64,000 nucleotides of DNA from Asparagopsis taxiformis (GCA_030407315.1 JALQPE010000535.1:124001-188000); one strand, 5' to 3'; positions 9,788 through 19,667 are shown, counted from the stretch's first letter. A program made the numbers and translations. Notes: generated by a model not told the origin, from the sequence alone.

Positions 9788-10702
9788 TTACGTTTCCAAC
9801 AACGAAGATGCATAGCTCTGCCAACCCCGAGCCGTGGCCACCACATCTCCAACGAAAATAATAGTCGGACTCTCCAACCCAACACGCTGCACATCGCGTC
9901 CCAAACTGCGCACTCTCCCCCACACCACCCGTTGTTCCGCCGTCGTCCCAGCCTGGACCGCCACCGCCGCCGTATCCGCATCGAGCCCGTCCTCGATCAA
10001 CAGCTGCATCAACTTTGAAATCTGCAACAACCCCATATAAATCACCAGCGTCGTCGCAGGCGTCACACGTCCCACCTCAAACTCCCCACGCTCGCCCAAA
10101 TGGCCCGTGACGAAGCGCACCGCATCGGCGACGCGCGTCTGCGTCAACGGAAACCCCAGCGCGGCCGCGACGCCGGACGCGGTCGTGATCCCCGGCACGA
10201 CGACGGGACGCACGTGCGGTAGCTGCTCGTGCAGCGCGTGCAACTCGTCCGCGAGACGCCCAAATACAGTCGCGTCGCCGCCCTTGAGTCGCACCACGCG
10301 CAGTCCACGCGCCGCGTACCGCACTATCTGCCGCTCGATGAGCGGCTGACTGCCCGTGCCCGTGCCGCGCCCCTTGGGCACGCAGACCAGCAGCGCGTCG
10401 TCGCGCGCAAATGATAGCACGTCCGCGCCGACGAGACGGTCGTGCAGCACGACATCGGCGCGCTGCAATATCTGCACGGCGCGTAGCGTGAGCAGCGACG
10501 CGTCGCCAGGCCCGGCGCCGATGATGTGCACGGTGCCGGTGCCGGCGGGCGGGTTGGGACGAGTGTTGCGACGGTCGAGGCGGGAGAGGTTTTCAAGCGC
10601 GCGGTTGAGATCGGCGCGCGGTCGTATGGGTGATTTGAGGGGGTTGTGATGCGTGCGGCGCGGCGGGTGGGGGCTTGGGGTGATGAGCGGAAGAAATGCC
10701 AT
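9788..10702 (-). CDS. UPM1: Uroporphyrinogen-III C-methyltransferase (siroheme branch)
   Basis: 304 residues from the ATG at 10702. After about 50 residues of Pro/Arg-rich transit-like sequence comes a complete class III methyltransferase domain: VHIIGAGPGDASLLTLRA (SAM-binding P-rich loop), then VVLHDRLV, CVPKGRG, VRLKGGDATVFGR, VPGITTASGVAAALGFPLT and TLVIYMG. These are diagnostic for SUMT/CobA. The enzyme methylates uroporphyrinogen III at C-2 and C-7 to precorrin-2 on the way to siroheme, the cofactor of nitrite and sulfite reductases. It is a single-domain form like plant UPM1, without the CysG oxidase/chelatase part. It lies tail to tail with the preceding gene. Confidence 0.93.
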   Translation of the reverse strand: MAFLPLITPSPHPPRRTHHNPLKSPIRPRADLNRALENLSRLDRRNTRPNPPAGTGTVHIIGAGPGDASLLTLRAVQILQRADVVLHDRLVGADVLSFARDDALLVCVPKGRGTGTGSQPLIERQIVRYAARGLRVVRLKGGDATVFGRLADELHALHEQLPHVRPVVVPGITTASGVAAALGFPLTQTRVADAVRFVTGHLGERGEFEVGRVTPATTLVIYMGLLQISKLMQLLIEDGLDADTAAVAVQAGTTAEQRVVWGRVRSLGRDVQRVGLESPTIIFVGDVVATARGWQSYASSLLET

Positions 10703-10793
10703 GGGATTTGTGAGTGGGTGGGTGAGTGAGTGAGATGTTTTGGGGTGTGTACTGTAGGTGTTGTATCTAGACTAGCAGGAAATTTGAGATTTG

Positions 10794-11550
10794 TCAAGTT
10801 GGAAGTGTTGTTCCAAAATACCTGTCGCCATAATCTCCCAGCGATCTTCGGATATACTTTTTGGCAGTAAGCCCTTCCGCTACGCTTGCAGTGCACAAGG
10901 TGATGTTGGGATAGGTGGTGAGCAGATTTGCGATGCCTTCCGGAGTCACGACAACGGTAACGAAAATAATATTCTCCTCCTTGACGCCCGCTTGCAGCAG
11001 TTTTCCGATCGCCATGATTGAGCTACCGCCGGTGGCCAACATGGGGTCGAGCAGCAACACATGGCGTTGCGCGACATCGGACGGCAATTTGGCGAGATAA
11101 TATTTTGGGAGAGCGGTAGTTTCATCACGCTGGACGAGAATCTTTCCGAGACGAATATTGCGACAACACGACCTGAGGGCGGTCTCCATGGCCTCTCCGG
11201 CGCGAATGACGGACACGCCCACGATTTTTCCGGCGAATTTCACGCCCTGATACGGCTCGTCATTGACGGGCGAGGTGACGGTCTGCTCCTGGATCGGGAG
11301 AAAGTTGAGCGCAAATTCGACCATGATTCTGCAATGAAAGGGGGTGTCAGCAGACGTCGAATGCGGATTTTGCGCTTGCAATGGATGCATCGGTTGCGTT
11401 GGATTACCTATTCACTCGGTCGGCGACAAAGACCCAGTCGGACGGACTCGAGTCTTTGTTGCAGAGCGTTGTCATGAGACAGCGCAATTGCGCGGTCTGC
11501 TCGTGCACGTGCAGTTGCGGCCACTCGGTGCCGTTTTGCGGCGATGCCAT
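10794..11550 (-). CDS. UPP: Uracil phosphoribosyltransferase, two exons
   Basis: Read as two minus-strand exons, 11408-11550 and 10794-11328, joined across a 79-base GT-AG intron to give 225 residues. The second exon alone lacks the N-terminal part of the family; adding exon 1 restores it with ADRVNR|IMVEFALNFLP across the junction, which matches the SDRLIRLLVEEAL pattern of UPRTs. Further family motifs are GKIVGVSVIRAGEAME, RDETT, the PRPP loop LLDPMLATGGS and SLGDYGDRYFGT at the C-terminus. It converts uracil and PRPP to UMP. A cytidine deaminase gene lies about 12 kb downstream, so two pyrimidine-salvage steps are in the window. There is no uridine kinase domain and no transit peptide is evident. 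Confidence 0.93.
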
Positions 11551-12241
11551 GGTTGTGGGGAGCGGGGGTCGCGGATTGACGAAGCGGGGAACGGAATTGA
11601 TCCTAGCAGTGGCGTGCGTGGCGCAATGCGACCGATCAGGCGGCGTTCAACAGAAGTGCATTGCGCTTTGAGGTGGGGCTCAGATCGTGGGCATGAGCAC
11701 ATGCAGTAGGCATTGGGCGTATCTTTTGAGCCAATGGGAGTGGTTGGAGGAATGTTGAGAGTTTTTTCATTGGCCGATGCAAAATTGTTGAAAAAACACC
11801 CAAGATCGAATACACTCACAACGTGTAGTGTATGCAAAAAGACTTGGTGACGCGGATCGTGTGCGACTACAGAGCGCGCGGGAAGCGATGGCGCATAATT
11901 TGTTTGCAAAACACGGCAATGAGGCACGATTTGTCCGAGTTGAATGGATAAAAATAGGAACGAATGAGCGCGTGATTGGACGAGTGCAATTGACGTCATA
12001 CCAGCATCCAGGAGGAACAGTTACGTGCTCGCGGGCGACCGCAAGCAGCGACTCAATCCATCCGACGTGGCAAACGTCAATTCAATTTGTCGATGTAATT
12101 CCTGCCGGAAAACAACCGACAAACCTGCAATCGCTTCACACAACCAGAGTTCACACACATCTCCATAGATGTCAACGCGTCGCTTCTCCCCCAACCCACC
12201 AGTTTCCCACCGTCGTCCGTCCCCCGTCCGTCCCCCACACC
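11551..12241. other. Divergent spacer between UPRT and first F-box/LRR gene
   Basis: This 691-base stretch has open frames on both strands but none with family character. The frame of the downstream F-box gene stays open upstream of its ATG without adding recognisable protein. It probably holds two promoters. Confidence 0.35.
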
Positions 12242-13426
12242 ATGTCCTGGCTCCGCTGGTTGCGCTGTCCGTCCCCGCCCCAGCCCCGACCCCCGCTCTC
12301 GTTGCTCCACTTGCCAGATGACGTCCTCGCCCGTATCATCGTCACACTCATGCGCCCCGTCCGCGTCGGCCACCACGCCCGTCTCGTGGAGCAGTCCTAT
12401 CGTAACGCACTCCCGCTTGCATTGACCTCCCGCACGTTCTACCACCTCTTCATGCGCCAATTAGCAGACTGCGAGTTCTGGCAGTCCGCGCGCATCGATG
12501 ATGATGCTGTGTGCGGTATTGCGCGACATGCTAATGTCGTGGTACGTCGTATGGTTTTGCGGAAATGTACTAATATTACTCGTCGCTCGCTCGTTGCACT
12601 TGCCACTCATTGTCCCAACTTGCGGACTATCGACCTGAGTTATGTGGATATTTGTGACGACGACCTTGGCGTTGTGCTGAGTGGAGTGGGGGATTCGCTT
12701 CGTGAGCTGTACCTGCGCGGGTGTGTACGTCTTACAGATGTGTCGTTGAGGCGGATGGGTAAGTGTGGATCACTGGAGGCTGTGGATATATGTGGATTGG
12801 AGCTAGTGACGGATGTGGGAATGGAGGAGTTGGCGGATGGGTTGGGAGATAAGCTGAAGATGATTGTGTGTTCTGGGTGTGTGAAATTGACGGATCGTAG
12901 TTTATGTAGTCTGGGGCGGAGTTGTCGGAAGTTGGAGGAGGTGACATGTCGGGGGCTTGGTGGAATATCTAACGAAGGATTGGATGCTCTGTGTCGGGGG
13001 GTACGAGAAAGTTTATCAATATTGGATATATTGGAGTGTGATCAACTGGGTGTCAAGAGCTTTCTTCACAGCGCGCGACGCTACTGTCCGAAACTTGCGA
13101 GGAGATATGAGAGCGCGGAAGGGAAGACGCTGAAGCAGGTGATAATTTCGAGCTTATCCGGGTTCATTTTTCATGTCACAGGTAGTGACATCCACAACGG
13201 CAAGGCTGCGGTATACTTTCTACTCGTCGATTCTGGCACGAGGAACAGCTTTCGTGTGAGCATTGGAAGCTCATCACTGGATTTGACTAATTATGGGTCT
13301 ATTTTGGCGTCATGCTTTGGTGATGCGCCGAACGACCACGTGAAAGAGACGCTGTTGTTCCTGTATGGACTCGATTTGGATGCCGATGAAAGCGAGTCGC
13401 ATCGTGATTTGTATGGTAATGTTTAA
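12242..13426 (+). CDS. F-box/LRR protein, tandem copy 1
   Basis: 394 residues from the ATG at 12242. An F-box-like N-terminal helix set (LLHLPDDVLARIIVTL and LALTSRTFYHLF) carries a basic insert. About six cysteine-containing LRRs of the FBXL2/AMN1 type follow, such as LRELYLRGCVRLTDVSLRRM and KLKMIVCSGCVKLTDRSL. The last about 90 residues form a separate module (VYFLLVDSGTRNSF, LDLTNYGSILAS) that is also found in the next two genes. F-box proteins of this type are substrate receptors of SCF ubiquitin ligases. The target is unknown. Long parts are nearly identical at DNA level to copy 2. Confidence 0.85.
   Translation: MSWLRWLRCPSPPQPRPPLSLLHLPDDVLARIIVTLMRPVRVGHHARLVEQSYRNALPLALTSRTFYHLFMRQLADCEFWQSARIDDDAVCGIARHANVVVRRMVLRKCTNITRRSLVALATHCPNLRTIDLSYVDICDDDLGVVLSGVGDSLRELYLRGCVRLTDVSLRRMGKCGSLEAVDICGLELVTDVGMEELADGLGDKLKMIVCSGCVKLTDRSLCSLGRSCRKLEEVTCRGLGGISNEGLDALCRGVRESLSILDILECDQLGVKSFLHSARRYCPKLARRYESAEGKTLKQVIISSLSGFIFHVTGSDIHNGKAAVYFLLVDSGTRNSFRVSIGSSSLDLTNYGSILASCFGDAPNDHVKETLLFLYGLDLDADESESHRDLYGNV
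12347..13018 (+). repeat. Near-identical duplicated block, copy 1 (pairs with 15134-15805)
   Basis: The block aligns to 15134-15805 without gaps, at a constant offset of 2787 bases. By eye, bases 12347-12500 differ at only two or so sites and 12671-13018 at very few, whereas about 12555-12670 carries around 17 differences. Outside the block the two genes diverge strongly. This mosaic fits tandem duplication followed by gene conversion. Confidence 0.8.
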
Positions 13427-14115
13427 CTTTTTATTTGGGATGTGTCTGCTTCTGCAAGCATTGTAGTACGGTATGGCTGTGTTGGTTGAGCCAATTTTCC
13501 AGCATTATTGCTCGCAAGCGTTGTGCTGTGGTCTTGCGGAGACGCCAATGCGTAAAGGATAGTACACAGAGTGTTTACTGGTTGTACAGACCAATGCAAT
13601 TGTATAAAGTTGGTAGAGTAGAACCGAACATCTCAGTGGTAAGGAAATGATTCGCTTGATATTTTTAACGGCCTCTATTTTAATCTGAGTACAACAATGC
13701 CGAAGAATACAGACACTCATCGAACAGTCCAATCACTGCGATTACTACCCTCGTCTTACCGTCACAGCAAGTCAGCAGCTATGAGACGAAGATAATATCA
13801 TAATTCACAGTTGCCAATAACATTATTCGGCAGTTCGGCGACGAACAAAAGTCCCGTCAGGCCGAGCTGTGTTTCACCCCATAATTGCAAAACCTGAGGC
13901 AGTACGTTTTGATTCCGTGTGCCATATCACTATAGGCATACAGCTTCACCTCGAGTTGAACCAACGAACAGTCTGAACCGATTCACTAGCTGCTGGAATC
14001 GTGCACGCGATGCGTCGAACTTTTCGCGGCACGAAATGTTCCTAGAAGAAATAATCGTTTGTTCCACGCGCGTCACCGCAGTAAATTAACCGCTACAGAC
14101 GCAGCCGACGCACAC

Positions 14116-14388
14116 ATGAGTTGTATGTCTACAGCGACAATGCCACCATCCAGCACGGTACCACGACAACAAGAATCCGATGAATCCATTCCGTCGCTTA
14201 CACCGACTTGCGTGGACTGCAGCTCAGGAGCAGGCCTGGCATTAAAACGTTCTGCAGAGGATGGCCACGTTGAGCATGACGATATGAACGTCCGGCAGAA
14301 GTGCGCCTCCTCCCTTTCCAAAGCATCACGAGTGGACGAGTTGATGACGGCGGCGACTCGAGAGCTATGTTTCCACCACGCATATTGA
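14116..14388 (+). CDS. Doubtful 90-residue hypothetical protein
   Basis: An ATG at 14116 opens 90 codons of polar, Ser/Thr/Asp-rich sequence with two Cys (CVDCSS) and a KRSAEDG patch. There is no family resemblance and no sign of LRR or F-box residues. It could be a gene fragment left by the tandem duplications or chance. Kept only because it is the sole ATG-initiated frame of note in the spacer. Confidence 0.25.
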   Translation: MSCMSTATMPPSSTVPRQQESDESIPSLTPTCVDCSSGAGLALKRSAEDGHVEHDDMNVRQKCASSLSKASRVDELMTAATRELCFHHAY

Positions 14389-14728
14389 CCCGGCCATGGA
14401 CTTTGGTATCTGTGTGCTGAAGCGCGGTATACAGACGTGAACGTGTATTCCGTGCCTTTGGAATGGATTGTGCTGATTCATTACGGGCACTACGAAATCT
14501 TGTCTCCAGGTAGTATCATAATAATTTGGGCGGATAATTCCACGGTGCATGGTACAGAAAACGAGGTGCTTATGTCGCGCCGTGACAGTCTCGAATCGTG
14601 ACACTGTGTCAATCTTGTCAACGCACTGTTGCGTTACAGCTTCTGTGTTGAGCTCCGCTCCCATCACCATATGCCATCCCTCTCGCACTGTCTAGCCTCA
14701 CTCTATCTCCACGACTCCCATCTCGACT

Positions 14729-14745
14729 CTGTCCGTCGCACCAGC
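14729..14745 (+). promoter_or_regulatory. 17-base element shared with F-box/LRR copy 3 promoter
   Basis: The bases ctgtccgtcgcaccagc occur here, 171 bases before the copy 2 ATG, and again at 16889-16905, 161 bases before the copy 3 ATG. In both places caaccgca follows and then a TATA-like stretch about 80 bases after the element. This is either promoter homology kept from duplication or a functional site. Confidence 0.45.
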
Positions 14746-14899
14746 GTCGTTTCGCCGCAAGACACTGTTAATTTTCAAAGAGACAAGCAGCAACCGCAAT
14801 CCAGACATATAAACCGCTACATACAAACGTCTACATCGCGCAACTGACAAACCACCACAATATATTCATGTCGTCATAAGAAAACCGATATAATCTACA

Positions 14900-16195
14900 A
14901 TGTCAAACCGCTTCCCCGACCAGAATCACATCGCATCGTCCATAAAATCGCGCGCGATTCAACCACCACAACAACAAGACCAGTTGCAAACCACGCATAC
15001 GTGCGCTACAACCGACATTAATGCAGCGCAATCACAATGTCCCAATACTCCCTCTCCCGCACGTCGTCCACGGTTGACGCCGCTCTCGCTGCTCCAGCTT
15101 CCGTACGACATACTGGGATACATCATCAGGACGCTCATGCGCCCCGTCCGCGTCGGCCACCACGCCCGTCTCGTGGAGCAGTCCTATCGTAACGCACTCC
15201 CGCTTGCATTGACCTCCCGCACGTTCTATCACCTCTTCATGCGCCAATTAGCAGACTGCGAGTTCTGGCAGTCCGCGCGCATCGATGATGATGCTGTGTG
15301 CGGCATTGCACGACATGCTAATGTCGTGGTACGTCGTATGATTCTACGGAAATGCAACAATATTACTCGCCGTTCGCTTGTTGCACTCGCCATTCGTTGT
15401 CCCAACTTGCGGATCATCGACCTGAGTCATGTGGATACTTGTGACGACGACCTTGGTGTTGTGCTGAGTGGAGTGGGGGATTCGCTTCGTGAGCTGTACC
15501 TGCGCGGGTGTGTACGTCTTACAGATGTGTCGTTGAGGCGGATGGGTAAGTGTGGATCACTGGAGGCTGTGGATATATGTGGATTGGAGCTAGTGACGGA
15601 TGTGGGAATGGAGGAGTTGGCGGATGGGTTGGGAGATAAGTTGAAGATGATTGTGTGTTCTGGGTGTGTGAAATTGACGGATCGTAGTTTATGTAGTCTG
15701 GGACGGAGTTGTCGGAAGTTGGAGGAGGTGACATGTCGGGGGCTTGGTGGAATATCTAACGAAGGATTGGATGCTCTGTGTCGGGGGGTACGAGAAAGTT
15801 TGTCAATATTGGATGTACTAGAGTGTGATCAATTGAACGTTAGGAGCTTTCTTGAAAGTGTACGTCGGTTCTGCCCAAAGCTGGCGAGGAAAATTTGGAA
15901 CGCGGAAGGGAAGACGCTGAAGCAGGTAGTAATTTCGAGCTTGTTCGAATTTGTCTTTCAAGTCACGGGCACAGTTTCCGATGGTAGCGAGGCTTCGTAC
16001 TTTATGCTGGTAGATTCAGGCACGAGGAACAGCTTCCATGTGAGCCTTTGTAGCTCAACGCTAGAACTGACTAATTATGGGATTATTTTGGCGTCGTGCT
16101 ATGGCGACAAAGCAAATGACCAGGTGAGAACAACGTTGTTACTGTATGGGCTGGCTTTACCCCCGGATGAAGATGAGTCACCTCGTAATGGGTAA
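14900..16195 (+). CDS. F-box/LRR protein, tandem copy 2
   Basis: 431 residues from the ATG at 14900. The N-terminal about 60 residues are polar and unlike copy 1. From residue about 62 it follows copy 1: F-box-like LLQLPYDILGYIIRTL, the same basic insert, the same LRRs, and the C-terminal module (SYFMLVDSGTRNSF, LELTNYGIILAS). The middle of the gene is almost identical to copy 1 at DNA level, while both ends have diverged; see the paired repeat entries. The differing N- and C-termini suggest that the paralogues have distinct partners while their LRRs are being kept alike. Probably an SCF substrate receptor, by family. Confidence 0.85.
   Translation: MSNRFPDQNHIASSIKSRAIQPPQQQDQLQTTHTCATTDINAAQSQCPNTPSPARRPRLTPLSLLQLPYDILGYIIRTLMRPVRVGHHARLVEQSYRNALPLALTSRTFYHLFMRQLADCEFWQSARIDDDAVCGIARHANVVVRRMILRKCNNITRRSLVALAIRCPNLRIIDLSHVDTCDDDLGVVLSGVGDSLRELYLRGCVRLTDVSLRRMGKCGSLEAVDICGLELVTDVGMEELADGLGDKLKMIVCSGCVKLTDRSLCSLGRSCRKLEEVTCRGLGGISNEGLDALCRGVRESLSILDVLECDQLNVRSFLESVRRFCPKLARKIWNAEGKTLKQVVISSLFEFVFQVTGTVSDGSEASYFMLVDSGTRNSFHVSLCSSTLELTNYGIILASCYGDKANDQVRTTLLLYGLALPPDEDESPRNG
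15134..15805 (+). repeat. Near-identical duplicated block, copy 2 (pairs with 12347-13018)
   Basis: Counterpart of the block at 12347-13018, direct orientation, no gaps. The long conserved tract starts at 15458 and runs to about 15805; the diverged patch lies at about 15342-15457. The abrupt changes in identity inside an exon argue for recent conversion rather than uniform selection. Confidence 0.8.
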
Positions 16196-17049
16196 CAGTG
16201 ACGCAAAACTTTATATTCGCCGTGTGCTTGCGTGGAAATCCAGCGGCACGCAATATGCGAATGCAGAGTACGGTGTAGAGGGGGTTATGCGTCGTATCAA
16301 ATCTGCAAGTGTAGGAATGGAAATCTCATTTCTACGAAGAAGAGCCATCGAACAATTCGTAACCAATATGAAAGCTTGGTAGCTAGTAAGGCATGAAGGT
16401 GTTCGAAAGCGTGTTGAGTGTCGCATTGTCATATTCAGTCCAGCATTTGCCGTCAACGTTTTCCAATATGGTAGTAAGGTACACGGGTGAATAATGTTGT
16501 TGCAAAAAACTTTGTCTTTGCAGGATGTATACCATCTCAAATGACGCCCAGTCTGCCCCGAAGGATGTTGCCTGGTCATGCGTCAACACGCGTTTATCCG
16601 AACGTGTGTTTTTCGCAGATCAAGTAATTTCGATATCGGCACGGCAGAGTAGTCTTGCGACTTGCGACAGGGACAACGTGAACAGTTCTGGGCACAAATA
16701 AAAAAGGTTCCACGGTGCACATGAGTCTGGGAAAAATTGAGCTTGTCAAATTGCGCCGAGATCTCTCGGACGCATGGCATTACCATTTGGCGCGAGGCAC
16801 ACTTTATACATGTGTACCAAACCACCACCAATCTTCCCGCACAATATCCCTTCACCTTGTCGCGAAAACTCGATGTCCAACATGAACGCTGTCCGTCGCA
16901 CCAGCTTCATCTCCCGCTCAACCACTGTCACAACCGCATTCGCAACACGGCATTCGTCGCCCATGCGCATATATATAGCGGCAACCGCGGACGCATGTGT
17001 GCCTCAAACGGCCGAGCAAACATCGCAACACCTGCATCTGCGATAACAC
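16196..17049. other. Spacer between F-box/LRR copies 2 and 3
   Basis: This 854-base stretch has no gene I can support. Its 3' part carries the element at 16889-16905 and a TATA-like run at about 16969-16978 before copy 3. Confidence 0.4.
16889..16905 (+). promoter_or_regulatory. 17-base element shared with F-box/LRR copy 2 promoter
   Basis: Exact match of the 17-base element at 14729-14745. It lies 161 bases before the copy 3 ATG and about 80 bases before a TATA-like run, the same arrangement as at copy 2. The surrounding sequence is otherwise diverged. Confidence 0.45.
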
Positions 17050-18381
17050 ATGCGCGCAAATCCCGACATGCCAGACCGGATGGCGGAGCGGAGCTATCTC
17101 GACGTGTCGATAAAATTGAACAGCAGCTTGCAAACCGCCGTGCACATCTCGCACACGGTCGCCATCAACAGCAAAATAGACGCGCAGCAGGGAAGCGCGA
17201 CGGGTATCGCATGCAAACGCGGGAGAAAATTGAAATGTACTCTGCTGCAATTGCCGTTGCATGTGTTGGATAGGATCACTAATCTGGTCATGCAACCGGC
17301 GGAAACAGCAGGGATGAGCATTGTGACAGGCAGTAGTCTGCAGCGCGGTCTGTCGTTGGCGATGGCCTGCCGCAAACTATACGCGTCTCGGCAGCGTTTG
17401 ATGCAAAATCTGGAACTGGGCGTCTGCAAGCGTCTGACTGAGCGTGGGTTGATGGCGATATGTCGGCGAGATGGCGACGGTATAATACGACTAGGTCTTC
17501 GATCGTGCAGTCAGATTGGAATTGAATGTATTGGAGGAATCGGTGATTTTTGTACCAATTTACGCGCAATTGATCTGTCATTCGACAATGTTAATCACAT
17601 TACCATGATCAGAATCGTGTTTGCTAATCATCATTCGCTCGAGAAGATTGTTGTACACAAATGTGTGTGGTTGACCGATCGTACCATTGTTTATATCGGC
17701 ACGCGGTGCACCAAATTGCACTACCTCGACATCGGATGCATCCCTGGCGTGACGGACGTCGCGCTCGAATCGCTGGTTCGACGACGCGCACACACGCTGC
17801 GTACATTGGTGATTTCAAAGTGTATCAAATTAACGGACGTGACATTTGCGAATATCGGACTGCATTGCCATCGGTTGACGTCGCTGACGGCGCGCGAACT
17901 GCTGTGGGTGACAGACTTTGGTTTGCTACAATTATGTGTGGGCATTGGTCGCGATTTAAATGTGCTGGATGTGGTGGATTGCGGCGGGATTTCGCTTTCC
18001 ACCTACGTCAATGTGGTGCAGACATACTGTCCGAACATTTTGCACACGCTGGAGCGCTCGCATTTGAGGCGGTTTCTCGGCGCGAGATGCCTTCGTGACA
18101 CGATCATTTCGGCCAATCCGAATAATATCATGGTGTTGTCGGCGGTGGATGCGCGCAGCGGCGATCGCTCACAGTACGTTATGCTGCTCGATCAGAGTAG
18201 TTTGTATCCGTTTCAAGTGGCCGTCTGCAGTCATAGTCTCAACCTTGGCGACTTTGGCACCGTTATTCTGCATGAGTATGGCTCGACTCCTTCGCGAGAA
18301 ACGGAGCAAACTGTGCTGAATCGCTTTGGATGGAGTATTACCTCATTGCCCTCAGCGACTGTAACTGCCTTCAATTCATAA
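17050..18381 (+). CDS. F-box/LRR protein, tandem copy 3 (diverged)
   Basis: 443 residues from the ATG at 17050. The order is the same as in copies 1 and 2: a polar N-terminus, an F-box-like part (LLQLPLHVLDRITNLVM and LAMACRKLYASRQ), about seven LRRs (KLHYLDIGCIPGVTDVALES, LRTLVISKCIKLTDVTF) and the C-terminal module (QYVMLLDQSSLYPFQVAV, LNLGDFGTVIL). Protein identity to copies 1 and 2 is low in the LRRs, and no DNA-level identity remains in the coding region. It is the older member of the array. The C-terminal module is retained, so it is probably functional. An SCF receptor role is inferred from family. Confidence 0.82.
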   Translation: MRANPDMPDRMAERSYLDVSIKLNSSLQTAVHISHTVAINSKIDAQQGSATGIACKRGRKLKCTLLQLPLHVLDRITNLVMQPAETAGMSIVTGSSLQRGLSLAMACRKLYASRQRLMQNLELGVCKRLTERGLMAICRRDGDGIIRLGLRSCSQIGIECIGGIGDFCTNLRAIDLSFDNVNHITMIRIVFANHHSLEKIVVHKCVWLTDRTIVYIGTRCTKLHYLDIGCIPGVTDVALESLVRRRAHTLRTLVISKCIKLTDVTFANIGLHCHRLTSLTARELLWVTDFGLLQLCVGIGRDLNVLDVVDCGGISLSTYVNVVQTYCPNILHTLERSHLRRFLGARCLRDTIISANPNNIMVLSAVDARSGDRSQYVMLLDQSSLYPFQVAVCSHSLNLGDFGTVILHEYGSTPSRETEQTVLNRFGWSITSLPSATVTAFNS

Positions 18382-18509
18382 ATTCTAACAACACTGCTGC
18401 AGCTCAATTGATTTCTGCACATTTTATATTTCAAGCCAAGTGACCTCGTCAATTCCAATCTGTACAATAAAATGTCCTTCAACGCAACGATCACATCCCC
18501 AAACTAGCC

Positions 18510-19667
18510 ATGAATCTCTGTCGTCACTGCATCGCCTTTAGCACCAGCAGTCCAATTCTGCGGCCGGCGACGCGCCACGCGCTGTCATTCTCCAGCAAGA
18601 GCGCGTTCCTATGTGCGCAAACAAGCGCGCTACCAGCCATCACATGCCGCACCGCCTCGCGGAAAGCGGTTGAAGCGCGAGCCGACGGGGTCGAAACGGG
18701 CGGGCGTTCGGCGCGACCGAAGCGTGAAAGAGGCGTAACAAAGGGCGATCTATCGAGCGTCGGGTATGTAACCCCGACAATTCAGTGGTATCCAGGGCAC
18801 ATCGCCAAGGCGGAACGCGCGTTAAAAGCGTCCATCAAACTGGTCGATGTGGTCATCGAAGTTCGCGACTGTCGCATCCCGATCGCAACGGCGCATCCAG
18901 ACGTACCAACATGGGTTGGAAATCGCACCCGTATTCTCGCCATGAATCGCGCCGATTTGGCTCCGGAGAGCGCGCGCGCCGTCTGGCGTCAGCACTTGCT
19001 CGACGCCGGCGAGCGTGTGCGCTTCATCAATGCCCGTCAGGGACGCGGCGTGAAGGAGCTCAAGAAGCTTGCGATCGAGGCGGGCACCTTTGTCAACGAT
19101 AAGCGAAAGGCGCGTGGGCTGCTGCCGCGCCCGGTTCGATGTCTTGTGATTGGGTATCCTAATGTTGGAAAATCAGCGTTGATCAACAAGCTGGTTGGAA
19201 GGAATGCCGCAAAGTCGTCCAATAAACCAGGTGTGACGAGAAATTTTCAGTGGGTGCGCATATCGGACTCTATAGAACTCTTAGACATGCCCGGCATTAT
19301 TCCGGCAAAGCTTGTCAGTCAGGATACCGCCCTTCGATTGGCTATTTGTGATGACATTGGTCAGGCCGCTTACGATGCGCAGATCACTGCGGCACTGATG
19401 ATTGAGGAACTGAAAAGAGTTGTGCACCGCTTTCCAGGCTTTTTTGATTTTGACGTCTTGCAGCACAGGTTCAAGGTGGATGCTGCAACCGTATCTGGTG
19501 AGGAATTTGTTCATTTGGCCGCGCAGAATCTGTACAAAGGTGATACAGAGAGAACTGCCGTTCGACTGCTCACCGAGTTTAGAAACGGGACGTTGGGACT
19601 AGCAGCTCTGGAAGCTCCGGAGATGTTGGGTGACCGCAACGGTGACGTAATAACTTCACGTGTGTGA
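18510..19667 (+). CDS. RbgA/YlqF-type circularly permuted ribosome-assembly GTPase
   Basis: 385 residues from the ATG at 18510. The first about 90 residues are Arg/Ser/Ala-rich, a likely plastid or mitochondrial signal. The domain opens with TIQWYPGHIAKAERAL, diagnostic of the YlqF/RbgA/MTG1 family. G motifs appear in permuted order: G4 MNRADL (NRAD in place of NKxD), G1 GYPNVGKSALIN, a G2 region SSNKPGVTRNFQW, and G3 LLDMPGII. The family acts in late assembly of the large ribosomal subunit in bacteria, mitochondria and plastids. The C-terminal helical part (FVHLAAQNLYKGD) fits the ANTAR-like region of RbgA. An organellar role is inferred. Confidence 0.9.
   Translation: MNLCRHCIAFSTSSPILRPATRHALSFSSKSAFLCAQTSALPAITCRTASRKAVEARADGVETGGRSARPKRERGVTKGDLSSVGYVTPTIQWYPGHIAKAERALKASIKLVDVVIEVRDCRIPIATAHPDVPTWVGNRTRILAMNRADLAPESARAVWRQHLLDAGERVRFINARQGRGVKELKKLAIEAGTFVNDKRKARGLLPRPVRCLVIGYPNVGKSALINKLVGRNAAKSSNKPGVTRNFQWVRISDSIELLDMPGIIPAKLVSQDTALRLAICDDIGQAAYDAQITAALMIEELKRVVHRFPGFFDFDVLQHRFKVDAATVSGEEFVHLAAQNLYKGDTERTAVRLLTEFRNGTLGLAALEAPEMLGDRNGDVITSRV

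Larger units (their letters stand above)
13427..14899. other. Gene-poor spacer between F-box/LRR copies 1 and 2
   Basis: This 1.47-kb stretch has no confident gene. It holds one doubtful short frame (14116-14388), a 17-base element shared with the copy 3 promoter (14729-14745) and a TATA-like stretch at about 14807-14814. I see no LRR remnants in it. Confidence 0.4.

Noticed and set aside
11828..12241. Upstream extension of F-box/LRR copy 1
   Set aside because: The frame is open but the text is low-complexity and not shared with copies 2 or 3; the ATG at 12242 starts directly before the F-box-like region.
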